A stretch of DNA of 39,580 bases from Pseudomonas sp. CC120222-01a. Its GTDB lineage: Bacteria; Pseudomonadota; Gammaproteobacteria; Pseudomonadales; Pseudomonadaceae. Under the pieces are notes generated by a model, which saw nothing but the letters and a program-made list of their open reading frames with translations, did no database searches and was not told the DNA's origin. The position numbers and the translations under genes were made by a program. The stretch covers positions 1 to 39,580 of the forward strand of contig NZ_QEQQ01000036.1 of NCBI RefSeq assembly GCF_003097235.1, given 5' to 3'. The stretch's first letter is position 1; the number at the start of each line of letters is the position of its first letter. Below, piece after piece: positions 1-7,657 of this stretch.

Positions 1-353
1 ACGTCGTCGCCAGCCATTAGTCCACCATTCGGATCGAGGCATCCAATACTGCTCGACGCTGTACCAGTCACTGCACCAACGGCACGACGTTCAGTGCTCC
101 ATGACTGATGGGTATGACTGTTATCAGAACGCGCTGGCGGAGCGCATCAACGGAATCCTCAAGACGGAGCTGCTGTTGAGGAGCCCTGAAGATCTTGAGC
201 AGGCGAGGAAGATGGTTGATGAGGCAGTGCAGATCTACAACACAGAACGGCCCCATATGGCCCTGAAAAACAAAACGCCCGATGCGGTGCATCGGGCGTT
301 TTGAGGCCTGTCGGCCTACCTGAACAGGTGTAAACCTATTTCAGGACTAGACA
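1..353 (+). mobile_element. IS3-family insertion sequence, 3' part
   Basis: The window opens inside an IS3-family element. It holds the end of the DDE transposase gene (to 304), a short non-coding tail and a likely right terminal repeat at about 329-353 (starts TGTAAACCTATTTC, ends CTAGACA). Read from the other strand, this end begins TGTCTAGTCC, in line with IS3-family termini. The left end lies outside the window, so target duplications cannot be checked. The element ends about 9 bp past the stop codon of the amidohydrolase gene. Confidence 0.8.
2..304 (+). CDS. IS3-family transposase OrfB (C-terminal part)
   Basis: This is the C-terminal end of an integrase-core (DDE) transposase that cuts and joins the element's DNA ends. 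The frame is open from base 2 and the start lies outside the window. The segment HHSDRGIQYCS carries the second catalytic Asp, and NALAERINGILKTE carries the catalytic Glu about 35 residues later, which is the IS3 spacing. The end, with YNTERPHMALKNKTP, matches the IS3 tail motif in which the N-RPH block precedes a P. The part seen is intact and ends at TGA 302-304, just inside the right end of the element. In IS3 elements OrfB is normally made by frameshifting from OrfA, which is not visible here. Confidence 0.9.
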   Translation, partial: RRRQPLVHHSDRGIQYCSTLYQSLHQRHDVQCSMTDGYDCYQNALAERINGILKTELLLRSPEDLEQARKMVDEAVQIYNTERPHMALKNKTPDAVHRAF

Positions 354-362
354 CAGCTCAAC

Positions 363-2345
363 TTAGAACGCGAAGCACGAGCAACCCAACGCTCCCCAGA
401 AGCCCTGGTAGTCATTGACCGGCACACTCGATTGACGCGCCTTGTCATGGCTGTGCGCATGCACCCCGCACGGCCCCGAGCACTGGTGCACGGCCGCCGC
501 CAGCGACGGCGTGCCCACGCGCCAATGCCCCGGCACCTTGACCACCGGCGACCACTCCGGCAGCACCGGCACCTGCGGCGGGCCGAGCTTGTCGAACTCG
601 CCGGCACCGTACACGACCTTGCCATCGACAATGGTCAGCACCGACTCGATGCCCTTGATCGATTCTTCATCGACACTGAAGAAGTCCAGCGACAATGCCG
701 CCAGGTCGGCCAGCTGGCCCACCTTGATCTGGCCCTTCTTGCCCTGCTCGCTGGAGAACCAGGCGCTGCCCTGGGTGAACAGCTGCAGTGCGGTTTCGCG
801 ATCCAGGCCTTCCTTGTACAGCTCCATGCCGCCGACGGTCTTGCCGCTGACCAGCCAATACAGCGAAGTCCACGGGTTGTAGCTGGACACCCGGGTGGCA
901 TCGGTACCGGCACCCACCGGCACGCCCATCTCAAGCATGCGCTTGATCGGTGGGGTCTGCTCGGCAGCCTTGGCGCCGTAACGGTCGACGAAATATTCAC
1001 CCTGGAAGGCCATGCGGTCCTGGATGGCGATACCGCCACCCAGCGCACGCACGCGCTCGATGTTCTGCGGGGTGATGGTTTCGGCGTGGTCGAAGAACCA
1101 CGGCAGGCCGTTGAACGGGATGTCGCGGTTGACCTTCTCGAACACGTCGAGCATGCGCGTGATCGATTCGTTGTAGGTGGCGTGCAGGCGGAATGGCCAG
1201 CGCTGCTCGACCAGGTGGCGCACCACCGGCTCCAGCTCTTCTTCCATGGTCTGCGGCAGGTCCGGGCGCGGCTCGAGGAAGTCCTCGAAGTCGGCAGCGG
1301 AGAACACCAGCATCTCGCCAGCGCCGTTGTGGCGCAGGAAGTCGGTGCCGCTGTGCAACTTGACGCTGGAGGTCCACTTGCGGAAGTCGTCCAGCTCTTC
1401 CTTGGGCTTCTGGGTGAACAGGTTGTAGGCGATGCGCACGGTCAGCTGGTTGTTGTCGGCCAGCTCCTGGATCACCGAGTAGTCATCGGGGAAGTTTTGG
1501 TAGCCGCCGCCGGCATCGATGGCACTGGTCAGGCCCAGGCGGTTCAGCTCGCGCATGAACTGGCGGGTGGAGTTGACCTGGTATTCCAGTGGCAGTTTCG
1601 GTCCCTTGGCCAAGGTGGCGTAGAGGATCATCGCGTTGGGGCGGGCGATCAGCATGCCGGTCGGGTTGCCGAACTTGTCACGCTGGATCTCGCCACCCGG
1701 CGGGTTCGGCGTGGTCTTGTCGTAGCCGACAGCCATGAGCGCGGCGCGGTTGAGCAGCGCACGGTCATACAGGTGCAGCAGGAATACCGGGGTGTCGGGC
1801 GCGGCCTGGTTGATTTCTTCCAGGGTCGGCATGCGTTTTTCAGCGAACTGGAATTCGTTCCAGCCACCGACCACACGCACCCACTGCGGGGTCGGGGTGC
1901 GTGCGGCCTGGTCCTTGAGCATGCGCAGGGCATCGGCCACCGACGGCACGCCTTCCCAGCGCAGTTCCAGGTTGTAGTTCAGGCCACCGCGGATCAGGTG
2001 CAGGTGCGAGTCGTTCAGGCCCGGGATCACCGTGCGCTGCTTGAGGTCGATGTTCTGCGTGGCGCTGCCCTTGTGGGCCATGGCCTCGGCGTCGTTGCCC
2101 ACGGCGATGAAGCGGCCGTCCTTGATGGCAACGGCAGTGGCGGTGGGCTTTTCGCGGTCAACGGTGTGCAGTTTGCCGTTGAACAGAATCAGGTCGGCGG
2201 TCATGGAACCTCCTTGGGTGGATGCGTGGGCGGAACCGGCTTGGCCGGTGAAGGGCAATGCGGACCAGAGGGCGCCGGCGGCACCTAGCACGGTGCTGGT
2301 GGCGAGGAACTGGCGACGAGTCTTGTCGTTGCGGTCCTGGGGCAT
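363..2345 (-). CDS. Tat-exported metal-dependent amidohydrolase (YtcJ-like)
   Basis: The product belongs to the amidohydrolase-3 family, TIM-barrel hydrolases that use bound metal to cleave amide or related bonds; the substrate is unknown. Visible motifs are the N-terminal HxH in NDSHLHLIRGG, HATYNES, FDHAE and GAGTDATR near the C-terminus. The N-terminus has a twin-arginine signal (TRRQFLATS followed by a hydrophobic stretch and AHAS), so export of the folded protein is expected. I chose ATG 2345 because GGAG lies at suitable spacing; an upstream ATG at 2357 has no ribosome site. A second in-frame ATG at 2204, with a perfect AAGGAGGT, would give a cytoplasmic form. The gene ends about 9 bp from the IS3 element, so its native downstream region is lost or moved. 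Confidence 0.85.
   Translation of the reverse strand: MPQDRNDKTRRQFLATSTVLGAAGALWSALPFTGQAGSAHASTQGGSMTADLILFNGKLHTVDREKPTATAVAIKDGRFIAVGNDAEAMAHKGSATQNIDLKQRTVIPGLNDSHLHLIRGGLNYNLELRWEGVPSVADALRMLKDQAARTPTPQWVRVVGGWNEFQFAEKRMPTLEEINQAAPDTPVFLLHLYDRALLNRAALMAVGYDKTTPNPPGGEIQRDKFGNPTGMLIARPNAMILYATLAKGPKLPLEYQVNSTRQFMRELNRLGLTSAIDAGGGYQNFPDDYSVIQELADNNQLTVRIAYNLFTQKPKEELDDFRKWTSSVKLHSGTDFLRHNGAGEMLVFSAADFEDFLEPRPDLPQTMEEELEPVVRHLVEQRWPFRLHATYNESITRMLDVFEKVNRDIPFNGLPWFFDHAETITPQNIERVRALGGGIAIQDRMAFQGEYFVDRYGAKAAEQTPPIKRMLEMGVPVGAGTDATRVSSYNPWTSLYWLVSGKTVGGMELYKEGLDRETALQLFTQGSAWFSSEQGKKGQIKVGQLADLAALSLDFFSVDEESIKGIESVLTIVDGKVVYGAGEFDKLGPPQVPVLPEWSPVVKVPGHWRVGTPSLAAAVHQCSGPCGVHAHSHDKARQSSVPVNDYQGFWGALGCSCFAF
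2204..2215 (-). promoter_or_regulatory. Internal start site with a strong Shine-Dalgarno
   Basis: Inside the amidohydrolase gene, AAGGAGGT (2208-2215, minus strand) stands four bases before an in-frame ATG (2202-2204). The protein from this start begins MTADLILFNGK, which is where a normal cytoplasmic amidohydrolase of this family begins. The site falls just after the Tat signal. It could yield a second, unexported form or mark the ancestral start. Confidence 0.5.
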
Positions 2346-2479
2346 GGGCTTCTCCATCTGGGTGCGGCGGCGGCAGGCGCAACTGCGGAGCATGCCGCTG
2401 AGTGCAAGGCCAGGGATTGCACGGATGTGCGGTGGGTCGTAGAAGGTTAGCCCTGATCAAGTTTTTGCTGCCTGGGCTG

Positions 2480-2534
2480 GCCTCTTCGCGGGACAAGCCC
2501 GCTCCTGCAGGAGCAGGTTTGTCCCGCGAATGCC
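2480..2534. repeat. Compact REP inverted pair
   Basis: TTCGCGGGACAA (2485-2496) and TTGTCCCGCGAA (2519-2530) are perfect inverted arms around the palindrome GCTCCTGCAGGAGC (2501-2514). It looks like two REPs fused without the usual spacer of about 40 bp. It lies between the esterase stop and the amidohydrolase start. Confidence 0.8.
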
Positions 2535-2542
2535 TCCCACCG

Positions 2543-3361
2543 TTACTGCTGGAGGAACGCCAGCAAGTCTTCATTCAGCTGCTGCGCATGAGTCACGGCA
2601 AACCCATGCGGCGCGCCGGCATACACCTTCAGCTCTGCCCCGCGAATCAGCTCCGCCGCCTGCTTGCCAGTGGTCTCGAACGGTACGATCTGGTCGTCAT
2701 CGCCGTGGATCACCAGGGTCGGCACATCGATCTTGGCCATGTCCGGGCGGAAGTCGGTCTCCGAGAACGCGGTCACGCAATCCAGGGTGCCCTTGATCGA
2801 GGCCATCAGGGCGATGTTCAAGGTCTGGGTCTGCACACCTTGGGACACCTGCTGGCCATGGTTGATGCCATAGAACGGCGCAGCGAAATCGGCAATGAAC
2901 TGCGCACGATCGGCACGCAAGCCAGCACGAATGCCTTCGAACACCGACAGGTCGACGCCTTCCGGGTTGTCCTCACGCTTGCCGAATACTGGCGTCACCG
3001 CGCCCAGCAGCACCAGCCCGGCCACCCGCTCGCTGCCGTGGCGGGCGATGTAGCGGCTGACATCACCCCCACCCATCGAGAAGCCCACCAAAGTCACGTC
3101 ACGCAGGTCGAGGTGCTCGATCAGCTGGGCGATGTCGTCGGCGAAGGTGTCGTAGTCGTAGCCGCTCCACGGCTGGCTCGAACGGCCGAAGCCACGGCGG
3201 TCGAACGCGATGGCGCGGAAACCGCGGCTGGCCAGGAACTCCATCTGCGAGTCCCACATGTCGGCGTCCAGTGGCCAGCCGTGGCTGAACAGCACCGGTT
3301 TGCCGCTGCCCCAGTCCTTGTAATAGATCGAAGTGCCGTCGCGGGTAACGAAAGTGGTCAT
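2543..3361 (-). CDS. Alpha/beta-hydrolase, arylesterase/perhydrolase type
   Basis: This 272-residue protein closely resembles, from memory, the Pseudomonas fluorescens aryl esterase PFE and the cofactor-free haloperoxidases, with the same length and the same landmark segments. The expected triad is Ser95 in GFSMGG, Asp223 in HGDDDQIVP and His252 in APHGF. The oxyanion-hole region is SHGWPLDADMW. Such enzymes hydrolyse esters and, with peracid chemistry, can perhydrolyse carboxylic acids; the natural substrate is not clear. No signal peptide is seen, so it is cytoplasmic. ATG 3361 is preceded by AAGGAG. It lies upstream of the amidohydrolase on the same strand, separated by a REP pair, so a shared transcript is possible. 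Confidence 0.9.
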   Translation of the reverse strand: MTTFVTRDGTSIYYKDWGSGKPVLFSHGWPLDADMWDSQMEFLASRGFRAIAFDRRGFGRSSQPWSGYDYDTFADDIAQLIEHLDLRDVTLVGFSMGGGDVSRYIARHGSERVAGLVLLGAVTPVFGKREDNPEGVDLSVFEGIRAGLRADRAQFIADFAAPFYGINHGQQVSQGVQTQTLNIALMASIKGTLDCVTAFSETDFRPDMAKIDVPTLVIHGDDDQIVPFETTGKQAAELIRGAELKVYAGAPHGFAVTHAQQLNEDLLAFLQQ

Positions 3362-3401
3362 GTCGGTATCTCCTTGAAAGTGTCGAGGTGAAGGCGCTGG
3401 C

Positions 3402-3710
3402 TCAGCCGCGCAGCCAGTTGGCGCAGCGGCGGGTTACCCAAGGCATGATGTAGAACACCACGGGCAGGATGACGAACAGGTTGACGATGAGGTTGCCGCT
3501 GATCGGGCCGCCCAGCTGTGGGAAGCGCGCAAACAGCGGCGCCAGCAATTGCGGGATGACCATGGTCATCGGGCAGATCACCAGGTAGGTCAGCAGCGCC
3601 TGCTTCCAGCGCGGCGGTTGCGCTGCCGTGGTGCCTTCCGGGCTAGCGATAACCTTATGTTGCAGGCATACAGTCACTACTTCGCGGTTGTCTATGGGTG
3701 CGGTGTTCAT
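3402..3710 (-). CDS. Small two-helix membrane protein (ABM-tail-like)
   Basis: This 102-residue protein has about 40 polar N-terminal residues followed by two hydrophobic segments (around residues 46-65 and 74-95), then a basic tail with RRCANW. The segment starting PRWKQALLTYLVICP resembles the C-terminal membrane tail often fused to antibiotic-biosynthesis-monooxygenase (ABM) domains in proteobacteria. Here the ABM domain is absent, so it may be a stand-alone or reduced relative. I chose ATG 3710 because AAGGA precedes it at good spacing; the upstream ATG at 3740 has none. It lies between the hydrolase and isochorismatase genes on the same strand. The function is unknown. Confidence 0.75.
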   Translation of the reverse strand: MNTAPIDNREVVTVCLQHKVIASPEGTTAAQPPRWKQALLTYLVICPMTMVIPQLLAPLFARFPQLGGPISGNLIVNLFVILPVVFYIMPWVTRRCANWLRG

Positions 3711-3791
3711 CAGCGTTCCTTGGGATGAGCTTGCCCGCATCCACTGTGCAACGGCGGACGGGCGGAGGATTGGATAGGTGTGCTGCCCTTG

Positions 3792-3816
3792 CCGGGCACC
3801 GCCTGGCGGTGCCCGG
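3792..3816 (-). terminator. GC-rich hairpin after the isochorismatase gene
   Basis: CCGGGCACCGC and GCGGTGCCCGG form a perfect 11-bp stem with a 3-nt loop just past the isochorismatase stop. No T-run follows, so it may only slow polymerase or protect the 3' end rather than terminate by itself. Confidence 0.4.
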
Positions 3817-3825
3817 GGGAGCGGC

Positions 3826-4455
3826 TTACTTGTTGGCGTTGAAGGCGTTGTAGCTGGTCATCAGGTTGCGGTAGTCCGGGATGTGGTTGGAGCACAGCGC
3901 GGCCAGGCCTTCGATGTCGTTGCGCCAGTCGCGGTGCAGCTCACAAGCCACGCCGAACCAGGTCATCAGTTGTGCGCCGGCCTGGCTCATGCGGTCGTGG
4001 GCGGCGTCGCGGGTCATCGCGTTGAACGTACCGGAGGCATCGGTCACCACGAATACATCGAACTCTTCTTCCAGGGCCGCCAGCGCCGGGAAGGCCACGC
4101 AGACTTCAGTCACTACGCCGGCGATGATCAGCTGCTTCTTGCCGGTGGCCTTCACCGCCTTGACGAAGTCTTCGTTGTCCCAGGCGTTGATCTGGCCTGG
4201 GCGTGCGATGTACGGGGCATCCGGGAACAGTGCTTTCAGCTCTGGCACCAGCGGGCCATTGGGGCCTTGCTCGAAGCTGGTGGTGAGGATGGTCGGCAGG
4301 TTGAAGAACTTGGCCAGGTCGGCCAGGGCCAGAACGTTGTTCTTGAACGCGTCCGGCTCGATGTCGCGGACCAGGGACAGCAGGCCAGCCTGGTGGTCAA
4401 CCAGCAGAACGGCGGCGTCGTCTTTGTTCAGGCGGTTGTATTTGAAGTTGGTCAT
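3826..4455 (-). CDS. Isochorismatase-family hydrolase, YcaC type
   Basis: The protein (209 residues) belongs to the cysteine-hydrolase superfamily and most resembles YcaC, an octameric hydrolase of unknown natural substrate. The likely catalytic residues are Asp20 (LLVDHQAG), Arg85 (IARPGQINAW) and Cys119 (GVVTEVCV); the cis-peptide segment GVVTEVC is intact. It has no signal peptide. ATG 4455 is preceded by TTAGGAG. It heads a minus-strand group with the small membrane protein and the esterase. The divergent intergenic region towards the MscS gene holds two dyads that could be operators. True isochorismatase activity is not implied. Confidence 0.88.
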   Translation of the reverse strand: MTNFKYNRLNKDDAAVLLVDHQAGLLSLVRDIEPDAFKNNVLALADLAKFFNLPTILTTSFEQGPNGPLVPELKALFPDAPYIARPGQINAWDNEDFVKAVKATGKKQLIIAGVVTEVCVAFPALAALEEEFDVFVVTDASGTFNAMTRDAAHDRMSQAGAQLMTWFGVACELHRDWRNDIEGLAALCSNHIPDYRNLMTSYNAFNANK

Positions 4456-4522
4456 GGTCGTAGCTCCTAAGGGTTTTGATTAGTTCAGTAAGTTGGGTGT
4501 TTCGCGTTGATGGGAGAAGATT

Positions 4523-4585
4523 AAAACCACTACCTTTGGAGCGGTAGATAGCGGTTTTTGGCTTTAGCGTTCCATTTAAGGAACG
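4523..4585. promoter_or_regulatory. Two dyads in a divergent intergenic region
   Basis: A nested dyad has outer arms AAAACC (4523-4528) and GGTTTT (4552-4557) and inner arms CTACC (4530-4534) and GGTAG (4543-4547). Next to it is CGTTCC-ATTTAA-GGAACG (4568-4585). They sit between the divergent isochorismatase and MscS genes and look like regulator sites. No regulator gene is adjacent. Confidence 0.4.
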
Positions 4586-4677
4586 ATCTGTTGGCAGTTG
4601 TTTTGCTGGCCTCATTGCTTGCCCGAGCAAGCTGCTCTATTACTACGCACAGCCCTCCCCACACCCCCGAGACCTCC

Positions 4678-6105
4678 ATGCTGGCGTTCATCCAGTCGTC
4701 CCCGTTGTTGCTCGGTACCGTCCTGATCCTGCTCGACCTCGTGCTCTGGCAGTTGATCCCGATCCAGCGCCGGGCCTGGCGCATCGGCACGCGGCTGGTG
4801 ATCTTCCTGCTGTTCAGTGCGGTGCTGGTGGCTGCCGGGATGAGCCCGCTGCAACCGCCGCCGTGGCCCGACGATGTCTCGCGCAACCTGATCGCCACGG
4901 TATTGGCCATCGGCTGGTGGCTGTTCGGCGCGCGAACGGTGACGGTGGTGTTCGGCCTGCTGCTGGTGGCCCGTGGCAGCCACGGCGGGCGCCTGCTGCA
5001 GGATGTGCTGGGGGCGCTGATCTTCCTCGTGGCCGTGGTCGCTGCGGCGGGCTACGTGCTGCAACTGCCGGTGAAGGGCCTGCTGGCCACCTCCGGGGTG
5101 ATGGCCATCGTCATCGGCCTGGCGCTGCAGAGCACCCTGGCCGACGTGTTCAGCGGCATCGTGCTGAACACCACGCGGCCCTATCAGATTGGCGATTCGA
5201 TCTCCATCGACGGCACCGAGGGCAAGGTGCTGGATATCGACTGGCGCGCCACGCGCCTGCTCACCGGCAGTGGCAGCCTGGCGGTGATCCCCAATTCGGT
5301 GGCGGCCAAGGCGCGCCTGCTCAACCACAGCCGCCCGGCCGATGTGAACGGGGTGTCGATCTGTGTGGTGGTGCCGGCCAAGGTACGCCCCAAGCGGGTT
5401 TTCGATGCCCTGGAGAAAGCCCTGCAGGGCACCAGCGCGATCCTCCCCTCACCCAAGCCCAAGGTCTCGGTGAAGGTCTCGACCCTGGAGTCGGTGGAGT
5501 ACGAGGCCAGTGGCTTCATCGCTGACATGGGCGGCAAGACCGAGGCCCGCAACCAGCTGTTCGACCTGGCGCACCGCCACCTGGAAGCCAGCGGCGTGAT
5601 GTGGAACGTCGACCTGGCCATGCCACCGCGCAGCCGCCAGCGCGAAGTGCTGGACGAGGTGCGGGTGTTCCGCTCGCTGAGTGGCGAAGAACGGGATGCC
5701 TTGAGCCAGCGCATGACCGCTGTGGAGTACCTGGCCGACCAGGTGATCCTGGAGGTGGGCGAGCAGTCCGATCATTTACTGGTGATTGGCAGCGGCGTGG
5801 TTTCAGCGTCGGTGCGCGATGGTGACAAGCTGCTGGAGGCCGGGCGCATGGGGCCGGGTGAGGTGCTGGGGATCGAGGGGATCATCGATGAAGATGACTC
5901 ATTTGCCGAGTTCCGGACCTTGACCAGTTGCGTGCTGTACCGGATCGAGAAGGAACAGGTGAAGAGCTGCCTGGTACAGCGTGGGGAGGTGCAGACCGCG
6001 TTGAGCAAGCTGCAGCGGTTCAGGCGCCAGAGCCGGGAATCGTTGTTGTTGCAGAAGCCGGTTTCGATCAAGAAGGGTGGCTTCCTGAGCTGGTTGCACA
6101 AGTAA
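4678..6105 (+). CDS. MscS-type channel with cyclic-nucleotide-like domain
   Basis: This 475-residue inner-membrane protein has about four N-terminal helices, then the MscS pore and beta domain (roughly residues 130-220), including LQSTLADVFSGIVL and the PYQIGDSI segment. After the MscS C-terminal cage comes a CRP-like beta-barrel (from about 350), as in the cyclic-nucleotide-gated MscS subfamily. The phosphate-binding cassette reads GEVLGIEGIIDEDDSFAEF and lacks the usual Arg that binds the cyclic phosphate, so gating by cAMP is doubtful. ATG 4678 follows a weak GAG ribosome site; a TTG further upstream (4558) would add an unlikely N-terminus. It stands alone on the plus strand. Confidence 0.88.
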   Translation: MLAFIQSSPLLLGTVLILLDLVLWQLIPIQRRAWRIGTRLVIFLLFSAVLVAAGMSPLQPPPWPDDVSRNLIATVLAIGWWLFGARTVTVVFGLLLVARGSHGGRLLQDVLGALIFLVAVVAAAGYVLQLPVKGLLATSGVMAIVIGLALQSTLADVFSGIVLNTTRPYQIGDSISIDGTEGKVLDIDWRATRLLTGSGSLAVIPNSVAAKARLLNHSRPADVNGVSICVVVPAKVRPKRVFDALEKALQGTSAILPSPKPKVSVKVSTLESVEYEASGFIADMGGKTEARNQLFDLAHRHLEASGVMWNVDLAMPPRSRQREVLDEVRVFRSLSGEERDALSQRMTAVEYLADQVILEVGEQSDHLLVIGSGVVSASVRDGDKLLEAGRMGPGEVLGIEGIIDEDDSFAEFRTLTSCVLYRIEKEQVKSCLVQRGEVQTALSKLQRFRRQSRESLLLQKPVSIKKGGFLSWLHK

Positions 6106-6114
6106 GCCTGTGCC

Positions 6115-6200
6115 GGCCTCTTCGCGGCGGTTCGACGCCTCGACTCGCCCGCTCCCACAGGGATCGCACGGTACCTGTGGGGCATGCCCGCGAAGAGGCC
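6115..6200. repeat. REP inverted pair with an enlarged head
   Basis: The pair lies between the convergent ends of the MscS gene and amaA. The left REP carries 20 bases (6128-6147) between TTCGCGG and CCCGCTCCCACAG, where other copies have 5. The right REP (ending CGCGAAGAGGCC) is normal. Confidence 0.85.
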
Positions 6201-6205
6201 AGTGC

Positions 6206-7492
6206 TTACAACACCACTCTCAGGCATTGCCCGGCGTGGTACAGAGAGAACCCGGACTCATAGAACGCTGTGCGCAGCGAAGGCGCACTCACGCCCGTCA
6301 TCGGCGAGAACGGAATCGGCAGGCTGTCCGCCTCGCCCTTCAGCAGGAACTCGGCAAACGCCCGGCCAATCACGGTCCCGGTGGTGTTGCCACGGCCGTT
6401 ATAGCCCGTCACCGCCACCAGCCCCGGCGCCGGTTCGAACAGCCGCATCAGGTGGTCCGGGGTGAAGTCGATGCAGCCGGTCCAGTGCATTTCCCACTCG
6501 ACCTTGCCCAGTTCCGGGTAGTAATGGCTCTGGATCCGGTCGGCCCAGCTGCGCACGAACCAGGCCGGCTTGTTGTCGACCCGGCCGAGGCTGCCCAGCA
6601 GCAGGCGGCCCTGGTCGTCGCGGCGGATGCTGCTGAGTACGGTGCGGGTGTCCCACGAACCCTGGCCGTGCGGCAGCACCTTGTCGGCTGCCGCACCGTG
6701 CAGCGGCTTGGACGCCACCTGGTAGTAGTAACCCCGGAAGAACTGCTTCTGCAGGTTGCTCCAGTCGCCTTCGGTGTAGGCACCCGTGGAAATCACCACT
6801 TTCTCGGCGCGTACCGAACCACGCGCGGTCTTCACCCGCCAGGCATCGCCATCGCGCTCAAGGCCTTCGACCGAGGATTGCTGGAACAGCTTGCCGCCCA
6901 GGCGCGCCACGGCGGCGGCCAGGCCCTGGGTGTAGCCCATCGGGTTGATGGTGCCGGCGCGGCGGTCGAGCAGCGCGGCGGAAATCTTGTCGGTACCGCA
7001 GTATTCCTGGCACTGGGCGCCGGTCAGCAGCTCAACGTCGGCACCGCGGCGGCGCCATTGCTCGTGGCGGGCCTCGAGGTCGGCAATGCCGGTGGCGTTG
7101 TGCGCCATGTGCAGCGTGCCTTTGTGCTGGGCCTGGCAGTCGATGCCGAGGCGCTCGATCATGGCGAACACTTCAGCCGGGGCTTCACCCAGCACCTTGT
7201 TCAGGCGGCTGCCCTGCTTCTGGCCAAGGGTTGCCTCGACGTCATCGGGGCGGATCCAGGTGCCGGCGTTGACCAGGCCGACGTTGCGCCCGGAGCCGCC
7301 GTGGCCGATCTTCCAGGCCTCCAGCAGGATCACCGACTTGCCCTGTTCGAGCAGGTGGATGGCCGCCGACAGGCCGGTGATGCCGCCGCCGATCACGCAG
7401 ACATCGGCCTTGTGTTCCCCGGCCAGGGCCTGGCTGGCGACGCTCGGTTGGCTGACGTGTTCCCACAAGCATTGTTGACGCAGTTCGGACAT
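6206..7492 (-). CDS. amaA: L-pipecolate oxidase
   Basis: This FAD-dependent amine oxidase of the DAO family (428 residues) is read as AmaA, which oxidises L-pipecolate to delta1-piperideine-6-carboxylate. The Rossmann FAD motif is at about residue 32 (CVIGGGITGLSAA), followed by the GGSGRNVGLV segment typical of this oxidase group; the C-terminal FAD contact is VTGYNGRGNTTGT. ATG 7492 has GGAGC upstream; a longer frame to 7573 runs into REP sequence and is rejected. It follows amaB on the same strand after 165 bp holding a REP pair. The assignment rests on the amaB neighbour and remembered KT2440 order; by sequence alone it is a PuuB-like oxidase. Confidence 0.85.
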   Translation of the reverse strand: MSELRQQCLWEHVSQPSVASQALAGEHKADVCVIGGGITGLSAAIHLLEQGKSVILLEAWKIGHGGSGRNVGLVNAGTWIRPDDVEATLGQKQGSRLNKVLGEAPAEVFAMIERLGIDCQAQHKGTLHMAHNATGIADLEARHEQWRRRGADVELLTGAQCQEYCGTDKISAALLDRRAGTINPMGYTQGLAAAVARLGGKLFQQSSVEGLERDGDAWRVKTARGSVRAEKVVISTGAYTEGDWSNLQKQFFRGYYYQVASKPLHGAAADKVLPHGQGSWDTRTVLSSIRRDDQGRLLLGSLGRVDNKPAWFVRSWADRIQSHYYPELGKVEWEMHWTGCIDFTPDHLMRLFEPAPGLVAVTGYNGRGNTTGTVIGRAFAEFLLKGEADSLPIPFSPMTGVSAPSLRTAFYESGFSLYHAGQCLRVVL

Positions 7493-7539
7493 GGCCCGGC
7501 TCCAGCATGTTGTTCTTGTTGGGGCCGTTGTGCGGCCCA

Positions 7540-7620
7540 TTCGCGGGCGAGCCCGCTCCCACAGGGACCTCACAGTTTCGAAGGCTGTGGGGACCCTGTG
7601 GGAGCGGGCTTGCCCGCGAA
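7540..7620. repeat. REP inverted pair
   Basis: Two opposed REPs (TTCGCGGGCGAGCCCGCTCC and its partner ending GCTTGCCCGCGAA) lie between amaB and amaA. The position inside a likely operon suggests a role in mRNA stability or in lowering amaA expression relative to amaB. Confidence 0.9.
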
Positions 7621-7657
7621 CCGGGGGCTAAGCCCCCGGCCATGCAGCATCAATCCA

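Noticed and set aside
432..2288. Long plus-strand frame opposite the amidohydrolase
   Set aside because: Shadow of the minus-strand gene; no ribosome site and a low-complexity His/Gln/Val-rich product.
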